Source: Rapana venosa (taxonomy: Eukaryota; Mollusca; Gastropoda; Neogastropoda; Muricidae). From it: a DNA stretch of 64,000 nucleotides. The DNA is taken from the NCBI GenBank assembly GCA_028751875.1, contig CM054138.1, positions 40,582,580 through 40,646,579 on the forward strand, written 5' to 3'. A program made the translations under genes and the position numbers. Positions 1-11,861 of this stretch are shown here, one piece after another. The notes under the pieces are model-generated. The model made no database searches. It saw only the letters and a list, made by a program, of their open reading frames with translations, and was not told the origin of the DNA. How positions within the stretch are numbered: position 1 is the first letter of the stretch; the number at the start of each line of letters is the position of its first letter.

Positions 1-2312
1 AAATAAAGTACGTCAAAAGATTTGGTCTAGCACTGTGAATTTTTTGGTATCATTATTTCATCATAAAAGTTTATTTTGATAAAGACACAAAACAACGAAA
101 ATCAAACTTGTTTAGAACTGAGGGGATTTTTTTAAACAACAACTAATTACAAGTCATAACCCATCACTTTGTTATTTGAGCTAGTCTGCCAATACTGTTC
201 TTTTTCCTATAAAATCAAGACAGTACTGAATAAAAGAGTTTATGAAAAAAATAAAATAAAACTTTCGAAACTCTTTTGCTCTACTTCATGAATTCCCAAA
301 TCTGATTTTTTAAACGAAGTCAACAACAACTCAACAACAGCAACAAAAAATACTATCGCAAAATGTCTGGGAGTCAAGAGTCCTTAAAATGAGTTTTTAT
401 CCTTAGCTTCTTTTCTGATTAATGCTGTAATCTTAATCCCAAACCATCGCCGACACTCTCAAAGTCATAAAGTAAAATAAAAGAAGTTCAAATCGCCAGC
501 AGACGATAGTTCCTGCATGCCAAACATCAGAAAGGATTCAACGTGGAATGAGCAGTGGACACCGGGTCTGTGCAAAAAGCAGGCCTGGTTGATAGCACGG
601 CAGTGATAAGCACACACAGGCAGGCAGTCGCCAACAGCCTGACACACGCCAGCCAAGTTTTATCTGCAGAGAAGGAGACGGCCAACCCCTTTTCTTACTG
701 GGAGTGGTCAGGCCAACACCTATGCCATTTGAAGGCTTACACAAGCTTTCTGAATGATGGCAAATCATGTCGTCGTCGTCATCATCAGTGTTATCATCAT
801 CATTGTCTGTATTCTTCTGACAACACACACACGCGCACACAAACACCACCTAAATTAACAAAACAAAACAAAACCCACACACTCATCAAAAATGAACAGC
901 AACAACCACCAAAATCCCCAGTCTAATTCGAATGAATCGTTATATTTAGCATTTGATATACACGGATCTCAGCCAACAGCTGAAATTTTCCCCATAAGAA
1001 TAAACGTAACTAAAGCTTTAAAAGAAACAACGTTTTAGAAAATCACCTCGCTCCTCCCCCCCTCCCCTTCCCCCTTCTCCATCTAAAAAACAATTAACCG
1101 ACAGTGAATGGATGGGTCTACCTGGGCACATTTGGCTACACACCAGTGTTACTTTTTGGCACCTTTTTCTTTTGTTTTCCTATAATTATTATTCTTGCAT
1201 TCATACCGCACATACTGAGGCATCAACCGAAATAAAAACAACTTTTTGTGAAAGACAAGCCTCTGACTCAAAAATCGAGTGATTTTACACAAATTCGGTA
1301 TGTTTGATTTTTTTCCAGCAAACACTTGTACCCTCTCAATCTTTTGTCGTCTGCTAGCTTCCTAATCGAAATGTGCATGCAGGGGTCAACACTGTAGGAA
1401 CACAAAAAAATCTTCATTTAATGATCACTTCCAACTTTCTCGTGACTGCTTGGTATTGCTCTATGTCCTCAACCCCCCAAAAACAAGTACACAGTGTATT
1501 TTTTCATACTTTAAACAAATCTGAAAATCGGCACAATTTTTCCCCGACTAGCACTCTATACAAGATACTACATGATCCGCAAGCTAAAGCAGGAATGTAA
1601 CCTTTAGGGTTACACACACCTATTAGGGTTGCCCTACGTTGCGACCGTTGTAGATCAGTTTGTTTACTTTCTGGAGAGCACAAAACAGACATGGCCATCT
1701 TCCAGAGGACCATCTTCCCCACTCAGGGCAGTACAGTGCTTCTTCATTTACAGCTTGTTAGAAGTGCAAGAAATTCAATTCAGATAATTTAGGGCTGCAC
1801 GCATTTTCACCCCAACACGGCTTGAAGTAGGTAGGTACAAGCATGCAGGAAAATGTAAGGGAGAATCTAAACAACTACCCGCCTAGCATCTAACATGTAG
1901 GTATTTTCTTTAGGCCACCTGCATGTTTGAAACGTCTGGTGACTATCTAAACTTACTTTTAAAGCAAAGAAACGAAACATGTAGTTTCTTGAAAATGCTT
2001 TGCTTCTTTGCTTATTTTAAATTGTGCCTTGAATTTTCAAGAAATTATTCTTTTAATGGCAGAACTCCTTTTGACTCAGACGTGATAGCAGCACGTGGGT
2101 TTACCTAGGTATCGTCGTGCGGTGTCATTTTGACATAGTTATTATATGACTTCACAGGAGGCGTGTAAGTTGAAGACCGACGATTTGTACACACTGTACA
2201 TTAGCAACTATGCGTGCTTATTACTAGTTTTGTAGCATTGTCTAAAACCAGTGTCATTACAATGCAACGCTTACCCGCCCACACTGTCACAACGCGGGTT
2301 GTCGCTTCTTCA
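1..2312. other. No gene recognised
   Basis: Mostly unique, moderately AT-rich sequence. The short open frames here have no recognisable protein motif and lack consistent splice signals. A short CA run lies near 823-842. I see no RNA gene or full-length mobile element. Confidence 0.5.
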
Positions 2313-2599
2313 ACTCTTGTTGCCTGTCATAATTATGAGCACAAATTAACGCGTTGCCCTGCCGTTAAGCGCCTGACAAGTTAGGAGGAGCGTATCCAAC
2401 TTCGCCGAGGGAAAGAACCGTTACCTTTTAAGTCTGTCTAGTAAAAAGGGAGAAGGATGGACCAAGACGGCAGAAAATAGATAAGAGGGCGGGGACAGGA
2501 CGACAAGGAACAAGGCAGAGATAAAAAGAGGGCTAGAAAAGAGGGAATAATTCCTACCAGAACATTTCCAGAAGGTGATGATGCTGTTTATACTGACAG
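2313..2599 (+). repeat. Dispersed repeat D, copy 1
   Basis: Shares a diagnostic block (GTTAAGCGCCTGACAAGT at about 2364-2381) and a downstream purine-rich body (GGATGGACCAAGA, GGAACAAGGCAGAGAT) with copies at 15.8-16.1 kb (reverse) and 22.6-23.1 kb. It ends in GTTTATACTGACAGCCCC, which runs straight into a long poly-C tract. No open frame is conserved between copies. It could be a SINE, a LINE 3' end or a MITE; the class is unresolved. Confidence 0.65.
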
Positions 2600-2605
2600 C
2601 CCCCT

Positions 2606-2633
<28 letters not shown>
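2600..2633. repeat. Poly-C tract
   Basis: About 34 bases, nearly all C with one T, abutting the 3' end of repeat D. Its length is probably inaccurate in any assembly. It could form G-quadruplex or i-motif structures. Confidence 0.9.
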
Positions 2634-2636
<3 letters not shown>

Positions 2637-2639
2637 CTA

Positions 2640-5432
2640 CGGAAGGGGGCGGGGAAGGGGATATGGTGGTGTGGCTTGATGCCTGCAAACATGGATAAAG
2701 ACTGGTGAAGTGAGGGAGGTCTGAATTCACTGTCTGGTAGGGAAGAAGTGTGTCTGTAAGTGCAGGTATGTGTGCCATGCCTAGACCATCCCTGGTTCAT
2801 TCCTCATCCTCCATGTCACTTGAGCATACAATCAAAGAAACGATGCTGAATTTGCACATAGCGTAGTGAAAATACGATTCCATAAATTGAAAGTTACGAA
2901 AACTGTTCTTGTTTTGTTTTTTATGTTCGTTTGTTTGTATATCTTAGTTTGATTGCTTGGTTTCTTGTATTTCTATCTGCTTGCTTCTTTCTTGTTGTTG
3001 TTGTTGTTGTTTTTGCTGCTGTTGTTGTTGTTTTTAAAGAAATCTAAGTGAGATTTCCTACGGAATGTGTCAGCAGTTACGTTTTACTACACTGTCAGTA
3101 TGTGAACACACTACCAGCTTAAGAAAAACAAGTGGTTGACCGTTGTTTGGTTTCATTCTTTCGCTATAGATAAGAGGAACTACCCCCCTCTCTCTCTTTC
3201 TCTGTATGTGTGCGTGTGCGCGCGAGTGTGTGTTTGTGTGGCTTTGTCTTAAATAGCTGTAGATTGATAAACTACATAAACAACAAATAAAATATTGATA
3301 TTCCAATGATTCTGATGATGTGTGATATACTATGTAAACAAACAGAGTAATTGCTTTTATCTTCCCAATAGAAATAACTAATCTCAAAATGAAAACGTGT
3401 GAAGGATCTTTTTTTTTTAAAAATTGGATCTCAAAGACACAGGAAGCCCACAGCAAACTACAGACAAAAGACACATTATGAACTGAAACATGAACTTAGC
3501 CAGCAAAACAGCCAAGACTGGTAGTCGGCCATAGATCCACACCACTTCAGGGAAAAAATGCCCCAAACCAAAGATAAGCCACAACCCCTAAAACGTCTTA
3601 AGACTACAACCTACCCCAATCCCCAAAGACGCCAACTTATTGAAAAGAGGAAAGTGCAGAGGTGTCACTCCGTGGTGTCCGTTACCCTTTTGTTTTTCAA
3701 AGTCTTTAGCAAAGGCCTGTGTGCGGTGCCTGGGGAAGTTGGAGAGCTCTGCCAACAGATTTCTGTAACGCTCTTTAGTGAACTGGAGCCAGTGTGTGTG
3801 TGTGTGCTGTCCTCGGACTGTCCGTGGTGACGTGAGGGCCTGTGAACATGGTTGCTGGACAGCAGTGAAGCTAAGCTTGACGGATTGCCAGGGCTGCGTG
3901 TCGATGGCTGCACGGTCAAATCCCCCATAAAGTGTAGAACGCTGATAAGCTGGCTTCCTCTTTGTGCCTGTCCTCTCTACAGTTGTCAGGGTATAGACTA
4001 AGATGAACGTGTGTAATGTCTCCACGTAGGCTAAATCCTGGTTTCCTTTATTTAGAGTTACTCACGCCAACCAAAGTGCTGCTTTTAAATCTCTGTGATT
4101 TGATTGTCAAGCGTTTTTGACCTGGGTGGGGGTGGGGGAAGACATGATGAAAATTAACCCCCCCCCCTCCCCCCACAACCCCAAACCAAACAAATAAAAT
4201 GAACACAAAAAATCCCCTTGGACTCAGCATAATCAAGGATCATGGCGTGGCATGGGTGACAATAGTTTTGCGACAAAAGACTATCGCATCCATTCGCATG
4301 CAAAGATGATATCCTCCCAGTCACACCAGTCTGCGCCATGTTTCAGTCAAGGGAGAAGACCCTGGAGTGTTGGGATAGTTGCTGTTGTCTTCAACTTAAC
4401 GTCTGTTCACTCTAAGCGATATCGGACGAAGTTGGCATAGCTGGTGCAAGTGATGACGAGGCTTCTGGATTTCTGTTCTCAGAATGGCTGACCCTACCAA
4501 CCCTCAGACTGACCTTCTTAGGTACAGCACTCTTTTCTTTTGGATTGTTTTTAATGTTAAAATGTAAGCGATGGAGAAACACAGGACAAAGTGAAACTTT
4601 GATGTATAGTACAGCATGTATTAAAGTATCGCTATAACTAGTAAAACGCTAATTGGATTAAAAGTAATACAATCATTTTACAATATGGCACTTACAATAA
4701 CTACATTTTTCATGCATGGGATAAATATGTGCACAATCGCTGTTTCCTTTTCCCCATGAAAAAAGTGATAGAATATGACTTAATGGACTAATATACCATG
4801 TTCCTGTTTGCCATGATAAATTACCCCGTTTTATCCCTTATTTGTTGTTTTCTTTTACTTTAAATTTTCCATTTAAACACGTTTAAAACTACTAATCTTA
4901 GTTTTCTCTATTTAATAATAATAATAATAATGGTATATTTTTATGCCTTAATCTGTAAAACAAATCAAAGCGCTCAATGCTCTTATGTATTTTAAATTTC
5001 AAGACAATACAAGCACCTGTGATTAAAAAAATTCACATCAACCCCTGGTATGCCGTTTGTAAATTTGTCCTCGTTCCCACCGGACACACAACGCAATTTG
5101 TTTAGCGGCAGTGCATTTTTGCATACAAATGTTAGAGTGCTTACATAAGCGTTTCTTGTTGTTCTCACTTAATGTATTGGTGCCACGTCGTTCTGAATAC
5201 AATTTTGCTTAAACCATTTACACTGAGTCAATGAAAAATCATCAAATGATCGTATTATGCAATGTATGACAAAATAATGCCGAAGGTACATGCACCTGCT
5301 ATCTACGTTAATTCACATACTTATTTGCCTGTCTTTATTGGTCAGTTCTAAAACTGTTCGTAAAGACGTGATTTGACAGAGTTTCAATCGGTTGCTACAT
5401 ACTTTATGTTGATATGTCTTCCTATATTTCAT

Positions 5433-5437
<5 letters not shown>
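2640..5437. other. Non-coding interval
   Basis: No credible exon found. The interval holds short GTT repeats (about 2995-3031), a CT/GT stretch (about 3185-3240), and a poly-C/CCCCA patch (4158-4183). The open frames present are low-complexity or without similarity to a family I know. Confidence 0.45.
4912..4990 (+). repeat. Dispersed repeat E (AAT-microsatellite-associated end), copy 1
   Basis: An (AAT)n run followed by TATTTTTATGCCTTAATCTG and CAAATCAAAGCGCT. The same order, with the fuller TATATAGCGCTGAATCTTG form, is seen at 22.8 kb and reversed at 43.1 kb. This looks like a mobile-element 3' end spread together with its ATA/AAT tail. Confidence 0.55.
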
Positions 5438-5438
<1 letters not shown>

Positions 5439-5511
<73 letters not shown>

Positions 5512-5614
5512 TACCAAGAAAATGTATCATTTTAGTGTGTACTGTACATTTTACACTTCTTGCAATGCCATACTGCCTCCCCCCCCCTCCCCCCCCCCCC
5601 CCCCCCCCCCCCCC
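5439..5614. repeat. (TA)n array and poly-C tract
   Basis: An uninterrupted TA dinucleotide array of about 70 bases (5439-5509) is followed at 5579-5614 by a C tract of roughly 34 bases with a single T. The proline- and isoleucine/tyrosine-rich open frames here are translation of simple sequence, not proteins. Confidence 0.9.
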
Positions 5615-6117
5615 ATCCCCACCATCACCACACACAAACACGTACACACACACAAAACTGAGTAAAACCCAAAAAAAGTTTTAAAAATCTAAATCCGCAG
5701 AAAACAAAAAGAAAAAATGCACATCTTCTTTTCAAAAGCCACAAATGGAAGTTTGCCAAACTCCAAAATTTCTCATCCAGCAACGCACATGGTCAAAAGC
5801 CGCTCAATTCACTTCAGACTGATTAGCACACTGATCATAATATATCCGCCACAACTCTTCCGTGAAAGCTGCCACACAGTCACACTTCAGACAACTCCCG
5901 GAGAACAGAAGGGGAAAAGGGAAAAAAGCAAGCTCTCATGGAGGTATAATCCACCCTCACTCACTCACTCCCGCCAGTCCATTTCTCCCTGACAGACACT
6001 GGGAGAAGACTGACTGGAGCAACGCGCTGCTCCCCCTTCTTATTGGGCCCGCGACAGAGTTATGTTCCCTTGTTTCTTGCAACCAGACTTCACTTCGATC
6101 TTGTACAGTAGTGGGAC

Positions 6118-6118
<1 letters not shown>

Positions 6119-6168
<50 letters not shown>
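6119..6168. repeat. (GA)n microsatellite
   Basis: An AG dinucleotide run of about 48 bases with one interruption at its left end. Confidence 0.9.
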
Positions 6169-6170
<2 letters not shown>

Positions 6171-6723
6171 TTAGATCGATGTCAAGCGTTTCGAGTGTAT
6201 GTGTACCTCTATTCATTCAAGGTTTTGCCCACTTAAGTAGTTAGGGTGTAGCTCAAAGGGAGGGCGGGGGGGATCCTGACCTCAAAAGTGAACTCGTAGA
6301 CAGAATTACAGAATTATTCAACGCCGTCTTACACAAACCTCGGCTGTTTGCCTGTGCGCGTGAACGTAATAGACACACCCTCTCCCAACCCCCTCCCTTC
6401 CCCCCTGTACCTAAACAAGTGTGTGTTTGCATAATAATAATTTTAAGAGAGAGAATGCAGTTTGTGTGTCTGCTGCGATTTTGCCTTTTTACGAACGAAC
6501 CTTGGGCGTGCACAATTCAGTTGAACACGAGAACAGTAAAATGTCAGTATGGCTTGACACAGTTGCTTTCACTTCTTTCATAGGCACTTACTATCAACAA
6601 TCTGTGGTGGTGACAATGCTGGGTGGAGCGAGGAGGGTAAGCAATGGACTGGTGAGGGTGGAGGGGGGGGGTGTTAAGACTGACACAAATGATGGATGAA
6701 TCTAGAAAGATTGAGATAAAGAA

Positions 6724-6794
6724 AGCGGAGAGAGAGGGGGGGAGAGGAGAGAGAGAGGGGGGGGGTGAGAGAGGAGAGAGATGGGGGGGGGGGG

Positions 6795-6850
<56 letters not shown>
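6724..6850. repeat. Compound GA / poly-G microsatellite
   Basis: Alternating GA runs and G tracts, including about 17 consecutive Gs at 6783-6798, then a long pure GA run to 6850. Confidence 0.85.
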
Positions 6851-6852
<2 letters not shown>

Positions 6853-7149
6853 CGATGACATTGTTTTAATGCTATAAGCGTTTACACTCATTCCCAATGG
6901 GGCAGTGGGAAGGAGGGTTGGGCATATAATATTCAATCAACACCATAATCGATGACGCCCAAAACGAGAGAGAGACAGAGATAGAGAACAAACTTTTTTA
7001 ACAAACAGTGAATGGCGGAAGCAAACATACCATGTTTTGCCACCTGAAGAAAATACACAGAAGATGTTCAATGAAAAAACCGTAAAAACAAAGCTTGAAG
7101 TTACCTAGGATGTAAGAAGAACCATATCAATGTATATGTGTGCGTCTGA

Positions 7150-7357
7150 AAGAGAGAAAGAAAGAAAGAGACAGACAGACAGACAGACAGAGGGAGAGAG
7201 ACAGACAGACAGAGACAGAGAGACAGACAGACAGAGACAGAGAGACAGACAGAGAGAAAGAAAGAGGGGGGGGGGGGGGGGGGTGTACAGGAATTTTCAG
7301 TCTCAATATATAAGTGGGGGAATGGGAAGGAGGTGGGGGGGGGGGGGGGGGGGGGGT
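7150..7357. repeat. Compound (ACAG)n / (GA)n / poly-G microsatellite
   Basis: Runs of GAAA, ACAG and AGAGAC units are followed by two G tracts of about 17-20 bases (7267-7283 and 7336-7356). Confidence 0.85.
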
Positions 7358-7504
7358 AGGGCGAGTACTGTTATCGGTTCAGTCAGCTTTTCCATCAAAC
7401 GGTCATTTAGCCGTCACCTTCCCCCACCATGTCGGCTACCTGGTAGCACTTGTCGGACAGACAGTGTGACTGTTGCCAGTGACACAATGTGTCTGTGTAG
7501 CCTG

Positions 7505-7691
7505 CCTGCCTGCCTGACTGACTGACTGACTGACTGACTGATCGCCTAGTCAAACTAGCAGGGGAGGGGGACACTGCTTTATATAACAATGATTATTGCT
7601 TTCTCTGCAACGACTTGATAGGGCAGCGGGAAGGCTGCAATGTGTGTTGATATTTTGGTTCCACCCCATTCCTCCCCCCTCCCTCGCCCCC

Positions 7692-7758
<67 letters not shown>
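7505..7758. repeat. (TGAC)n and (CT)n microsatellites
   Basis: Short TGCC/TGAC tetranucleotide runs at 7505-7540 and a CT array of about 62 bases at 7696-7758. Confidence 0.85.
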
Positions 7759-7761
<3 letters not shown>

Positions 7762-8295
7762 AGCGGACTTACTGTCGAGCTGACCGAAAGTTATAATCCG
7801 CCAAACAATCGTCATTTACTCTCAATAAAACAGGTTCGATTTCTTTTCTTTTCTCTTACACACACACAAAAGAAAGAACTGAACGGAACAAAAACGGTAA
7901 GTGTAGCCTGCTGTAAAACAGAAGCTCCCCCCCCACCCCCCACCCCCCATCCCACCCCACCACCCCCCTCAAAAAAAGAAGAAAAAACCCCAACATACCT
8001 CATGATAAATGAAGGGAACAAGCCATTAATTCACTGGCTGACTGAAATGGCAGACACCACGTTCTGTCGTTACCTTCTTGGTTAAACATAACCACTCTGC
8101 CCCCGGCTGATAATGATGTTTAAGCGAGTGTTGATGACAATATCAATCACCACCAGGCTTTCCCTTCCCGCGGGATCCTGAAAATCTCCGCTTAATCCCA
8201 TAATCTAACACGCCGAGGTAGAGGAAAGGCGAGCAAAGCCTGACTGATCTCTCCTTTGACTGCCTTCTTCCTTCCCCTCAGTCCTCCTCCCCATG

Positions 8296-9010
8296 AGACT
8301 ATAATCCGAGGCCCCGTGTGTGCGAATGAACGCAGAACATCTTGCGCACACGTTAAAAATCCGTTCCGCCTTTCGAAAGAAAAGGTAATTCTGTGCCGGT
8401 AGGAACAGGCTTTGGAGATGAGATGCCTCAGAGGACTCCTTGGCATTTCATACATGGACCACATCACCAACGAAGAAGTCCGACAAACCATCACCCAACA
8501 AGAAAAGCACTACGAAGACCTGCTGACCACAGTCAAGAAAAGGAAGCTCAGATGGTATGGACATGTGACAAGATCAGACGGGCTCTCCAAGACCATACTG
8601 CAAGGAACAAGTGCAGGGGGAAGAGAAGGCGAGGCAGGCCGAAGAAGAAATGGGCAGACAACAACATCACTGAATGGACCGGTAAGAGCTTCTCCTCCTT
8701 ATCACCAAGTAGTGAATGGACATTAAACAAAAACAAAGAGCTCCACAACCCAGGCACTTGCCCACAACCGCCGCAAACGGAGTCAACTGATGCAACGTTC
8801 GTCACTGCAGTGTCCCTATGACCCCGGAGGGGGTTACGAGAGCAGATGAGATGAGGAGGAGGAACAGAGGACAAAAACATTAACACCTAGACACCATCCC
8901 TGAAGTCGGAATGTGGCTGCCGATAAGGTGGGTAAAACCGGTGGCGTAGGTAAAATCTCGCCATTGGTGAACCCCGCAGCTCTAGCCGAGGAGCGAAAAA
9001 AGAAAATGCC
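8296..9010 (+). mobile_element. tRNA-derived SINE, tail-B type, split by a LINE insertion
   Basis: The left part (8296-8408) carries the SINE core: GAGACTATAATCCGAGGCCC, then AACATCTTGCGCACACGTTA. The right part (about 8860-9010) resumes with GGAACAGAGGACAAAA and continues through tail B (AAGTCGGAATGTGGCTGCC, TCTCGCCATTGGTGAACCCC, CTCTAGCCGAGGAGCG). The segment between is a LINE fragment. The sequence AGGAACAG occurs at 8401-8408 and again at 8860-8867, which fits an 8-bp target-site duplication made when the LINE inserted. The tRNA-like head is missing. Confidence 0.75.
8409..8859 (+). pseudogene. RTE-like LINE, C-terminal relic (5'-truncated, frameshifted)
   Basis: Encodes the C-terminal end of an endonuclease/reverse-transcriptase polyprotein of the type common in molluscs and cnidarians. 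Readable blocks are MEMRCLRGLLGISYMDH (from 8412), then LTTVKKRKLRWYGHVTRSDG and KTILQG. In a second frame it continues RRRGRPKKKW and ITEWTG, so there is a frameshift near 8610-8620. Similar blocks occur in the cleaner copy at 44.4-44.9 kb. The 3' end is rich in GATGA, as in RTE-type tails. It lies inside a SINE and is flanked by an 8-bp direct repeat. The exact clade is my recollection of the motif pattern; no domain search was possible. Confidence 0.8.
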
Positions 9011-9121
9011 TGCTTTTCCTGCAGTATTTCGATCTGTCATCAATTTTCTTTTCTTTGGTTATTTTCTCTGTTTCTTTTTCTCTGTGTCTATCCAGTTTCT
9101 CGTTCCTTATTTATATATAAT

Positions 9122-9280
9122 ATAGGATATATATATATATATATAATTTACTTCTTTTTCTGATTTTCTTTTTCCCTTTTTTTGTTTCTCTTTCTTCCTT
9201 TCCATTATAAGTCGGGGGGGGGGGGGGGGGGGTCTTGCCTTTCTTTCCTTTCCTTCCTTCCTTCCTTTCTTTCTTTTCTA
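9122..9280. repeat. (TA)n, poly-G and TTCC simple repeats
   Basis: A short TA run (about 9126-9146), a tract of about 20 Gs (9213-9232), and TTCC/TTTC runs to 9280. Confidence 0.8.
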
Positions 9281-9377
9281 CTCAGTCTGAACAGGCCTGC
9301 GAATGACTGATAATACACAGTCGACAATAATGCAAATAAACAATCCATGAAGGAAACAAAAGTTGTAATAGTAAAAC

Positions 9378-10165
9378 GTCAGACACATTTCCACTTACAT
9401 TACATTACTTTGCAATAGGTGACATTGCATTGCATTACATGACATTGGTGTGTTGCATTACATTGTGTTGTATTGCATTGTTTTGCATTAAATCACATTG
9501 CATTGTGTTGCATTACATTACATCACTTTGCATTACAGGACATTACGTTGCACTGCTTTGCATTACATTACTTTGCATTACATTACATGGTGTATAGCTT
9601 TGCATAACGTGACCTTGTGTTGCATTGCTTTGCATTACATTACATTGTGTTGCATTGCTTTGCATTACATTACTTTGCATTACATTGCATCGCATTACAT
9701 TATGTTGTATTACTTTGAATTACATGACATTGTGTGTTGCATTACTTTGCATTACAGTTGCAGACCAACAACAAAAAAAGGTGGCGCTGCTCTTGTGGTG
9801 ACGCGCTCTCCCCGGGGAGAGCAGCCTGAATTTCGCGCAGAGAAATCTCGTGACTTAAAGTGGTATAAACAAATAAATTAAATAAATAAATCAAATAAAT
9901 AAATTACATTACATTGTGTTGAATTACTTTGCATGACATTACATGATATTGCGTTGTATTACTTTACATTGCATTACTTTCCATTACATTACATTGTGTT
10001 GTTGCAGTACTTTGCATTCCGTTCCATTACATTGTGTTGCAGTACTTTGGATTACATGACAGTGTGTTGACATTACTTTGGATTACATTACATTGCATTG
10101 TACTACATCACATTACACAACATCGCATTGTATTACATCACATAACATATTATTGTACGTCACTC
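9378..10165. repeat. Degenerate ATTAC/GCATT satellite-like tract
   Basis: Nearly 800 bases built of imperfect 5-bp words (CATTA, GCATT, TTGTG), with higher-order phrases such as TTTGCATTACATTA recurring. It is interrupted at 9766-9900 by a SINE tail of type C. The repetitive peptides from this stretch are not genes. Confidence 0.75.
9766..9885 (+). repeat. SINE tail-C fragment
   Basis: Contains GGTGGCGCTGCTCTTGTGGT, GACGCGCTCTCCCCGGGGAG, AGCAGCCTGAATTTCGCGCA and GACTTAAAGTGGTATAA, followed by an AAATA-rich tail. The same block ends the SINEs at 10.84 and 48.9 kb and stands alone at 11.3 kb. The head and core are absent here. Confidence 0.75.
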
Positions 10166-10239
10166 CAAGAAGCGCTACTGCAGCTGATGTTACTGCTGCT
10201 GATGGCAATGCCACTGTCGCTCACAGGGAAATGTAACAA

Positions 10240-10310
10240 GCAATAAACGGTCGTCTCAGTGATGGCTCGAACCCGGGCCGTCAGATCACGAGCTCAACGC
10301 TCTAACCACC
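10240..10310 (-). repeat. tRNA-like SINE head fragment
   Basis: Read on the minus strand it has an A-box-like GGTGGTTAGAGCGTTGAGC and a B-box-like GGGTTCGAGCC at the spacing of a tRNA. It matches the head of the SINE at 23.1 kb. There is no acceptor stem, so it is a SINE piece and not a tRNA gene. Confidence 0.6.
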
Positions 10311-10566
10311 AGGTCTCTCCTCCCCACCTCCATCCCGGGATGTTAGTTTGGACTATGACGAATGAAAGCAAAGGCCTGTTAGGGATTTCAAGCAAACAGT
10401 TGTTCTTTACGACTTCAATCTTCTCCTTGAGGTTGAAATTTGTCAGGCAGTGGCGATGGCCTCATAACTCATGGCTGGCTTTGAAGGCGGCACAAGGAGA
10501 CAGATGGCAGACAGGATCCCGCCTCTCTGCTTCAGGCCTAGGATTATTTTATTTTTATTTATTTAT

Positions 10567-10841
10567 TTAATTTTTTTTATATCGAGGATAATGGAATAAG
10601 CACTCGTGTGTTTTTTTTACATCCAGTCCCCGTGTGTATGCGGTTTTGTAAATTCTGTCATCTGTTCCCACCGGCACACAATGGCCTACTCTTACGAAAA
10701 GCGGAACAGGATTTAACATGTGCGCAAGATGTTCTGCGTGCGTTCGCACACGGGGCCTCGGTTTATAGTCTCATCCGAAGGACTTTTGGAGAGAGCGGAG
10801 TCGGCACTGACGTTAACTCCGGGGGAAAATATCCCCTTGAA
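10567..10841 (-). mobile_element. SINE, tail-A type, lacking its tRNA head
   Basis: Reverse-strand copy. From its 5' side it carries the TTTTCCCCCGGAGTTAACGT region, the core (ACTATAAACCGAGGCCCCGT, then CATCTTGCGCACATGTTAAA), and tail A (GGAACAGATGACAGAATT, CACACGGGGACTGGATGT, TATCCTCGATAT). It joins head-to-head with a plus-strand tail-C SINE beginning at 10842. Confidence 0.8.
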
Positions 10842-11250
10842 GGATCGGTGGTCTAGAGGTAACGCACTTGCCTGGAAAGCGAAATGTCCGGGTTCGATTC
10901 CCGTTTGTGCCTGAAACTTCCCCCCCCCCCTCCCCCTATCTACTAGACCGTGAGTGGTGGCCTGGGTGATAGTCTTTCGAATGAGGTGATAAACCGATGT
11001 CTCGTGTGCAAAACGCATTTAGCGCGCGTAAAAGAACCCACGGCAACAAGAGAGCTATTCCTGGAAAAGTTATGTAGAAAAAAAGCCACTCTGATAGAAA
11101 CGCAAATACACATACAGACAGGAAAATGAAAATTAAAAAAATAAATGGGTGGCGCTGCTCTTGTGGTGAAGCGCCCTCCCCGGAGAAGACAGCCCGAATT
11201 TTACACAGGGAAATCTGTCGTGACTTAAAGTGGTATACAATACAATACAA
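10842..11250 (+). mobile_element. SINE, tail-C type, full length
   Basis: tRNA-like head with an A box around GGTGGTCTAGAGGTAACGCA and a B box GGGTTCGATTCCCG. A body follows with CTACTAGACCGTGAGTGGTG and GTAAAAGAACCCACGGCAAC. It ends in tail C (GTGGCGCTGCTCTTGTGGTG) and an (ATACA)n run. It is the most complete copy of this family in the window. The body motif GATGAGGTGATAAACCGATG resembles a diverged form of the core of the tail-A/B SINEs. Confidence 0.85.
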
Positions 11251-11314
11251 TACAATACAACACAATACAATACAGCACAGTACAGTACAGTGCAGCACAA
11301 TACAGGAAAAGACA

Positions 11315-11405
11315 AAATAATGGGTGGCGCTGCTCTTGTAGCGACACGCTCTCCCCGGGGCGAGCAGCCTGAACTTCACGCAGGGAAATGTGTCGTGACT
11401 TTCAT
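11315..11405 (+). repeat. Solitary SINE tail-C fragment
   Basis: Second tail-C block only about 65 bases after the end of the full SINE. It begins at GGGTGGCGCTGCTCTTGTAG and ends near GAAATGTGTCGTGACTTTCA. It may be a partial tandem copy of the preceding tail. Confidence 0.7.
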
Positions 11406-11861
11406 AAGAAACCAGTCGCAGTACTGTTCCACTTTTCTGCTTCTAGTTTTGTTTTACATATGCTCCGGGTAACGGACCGTAGGCGTTATCTGCCACCACA
11501 GCATTCCACGTGTTATCTTAGCGTCCAATGCCCAACTGCCGTCACTACCTTAAAGACAAACAAACAAAACTCTCCTCTGTACAGCAAAGTGTGGAAGAAG
11601 AGAAAACAAGATCATATATACAGGTCCAAAGTATCAGTCACTATTCCAGTTTCTTTCACTGTCCTATCTTCTTCTATCCCGGTGTTCAGAGGATAGTGAA
11701 TGGGGCAGACGATCCCATAGCTCTCGAATCTGGGCTTTGATTTGAAGCGGCTGTATATCATAAGAAATCTAATACAAGAGACAATCTTTATTGTCCACTT
11801 ACGTACGGGGAAAATGTTTCTCGACTCCACTACACAGCCTAAAACACACATTGCCATTTAA

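Noticed and set aside
5439..5509. Long TA array as a replication origin or promoter
   Set aside because: TA arrays are common in this window and nothing else supports a function.
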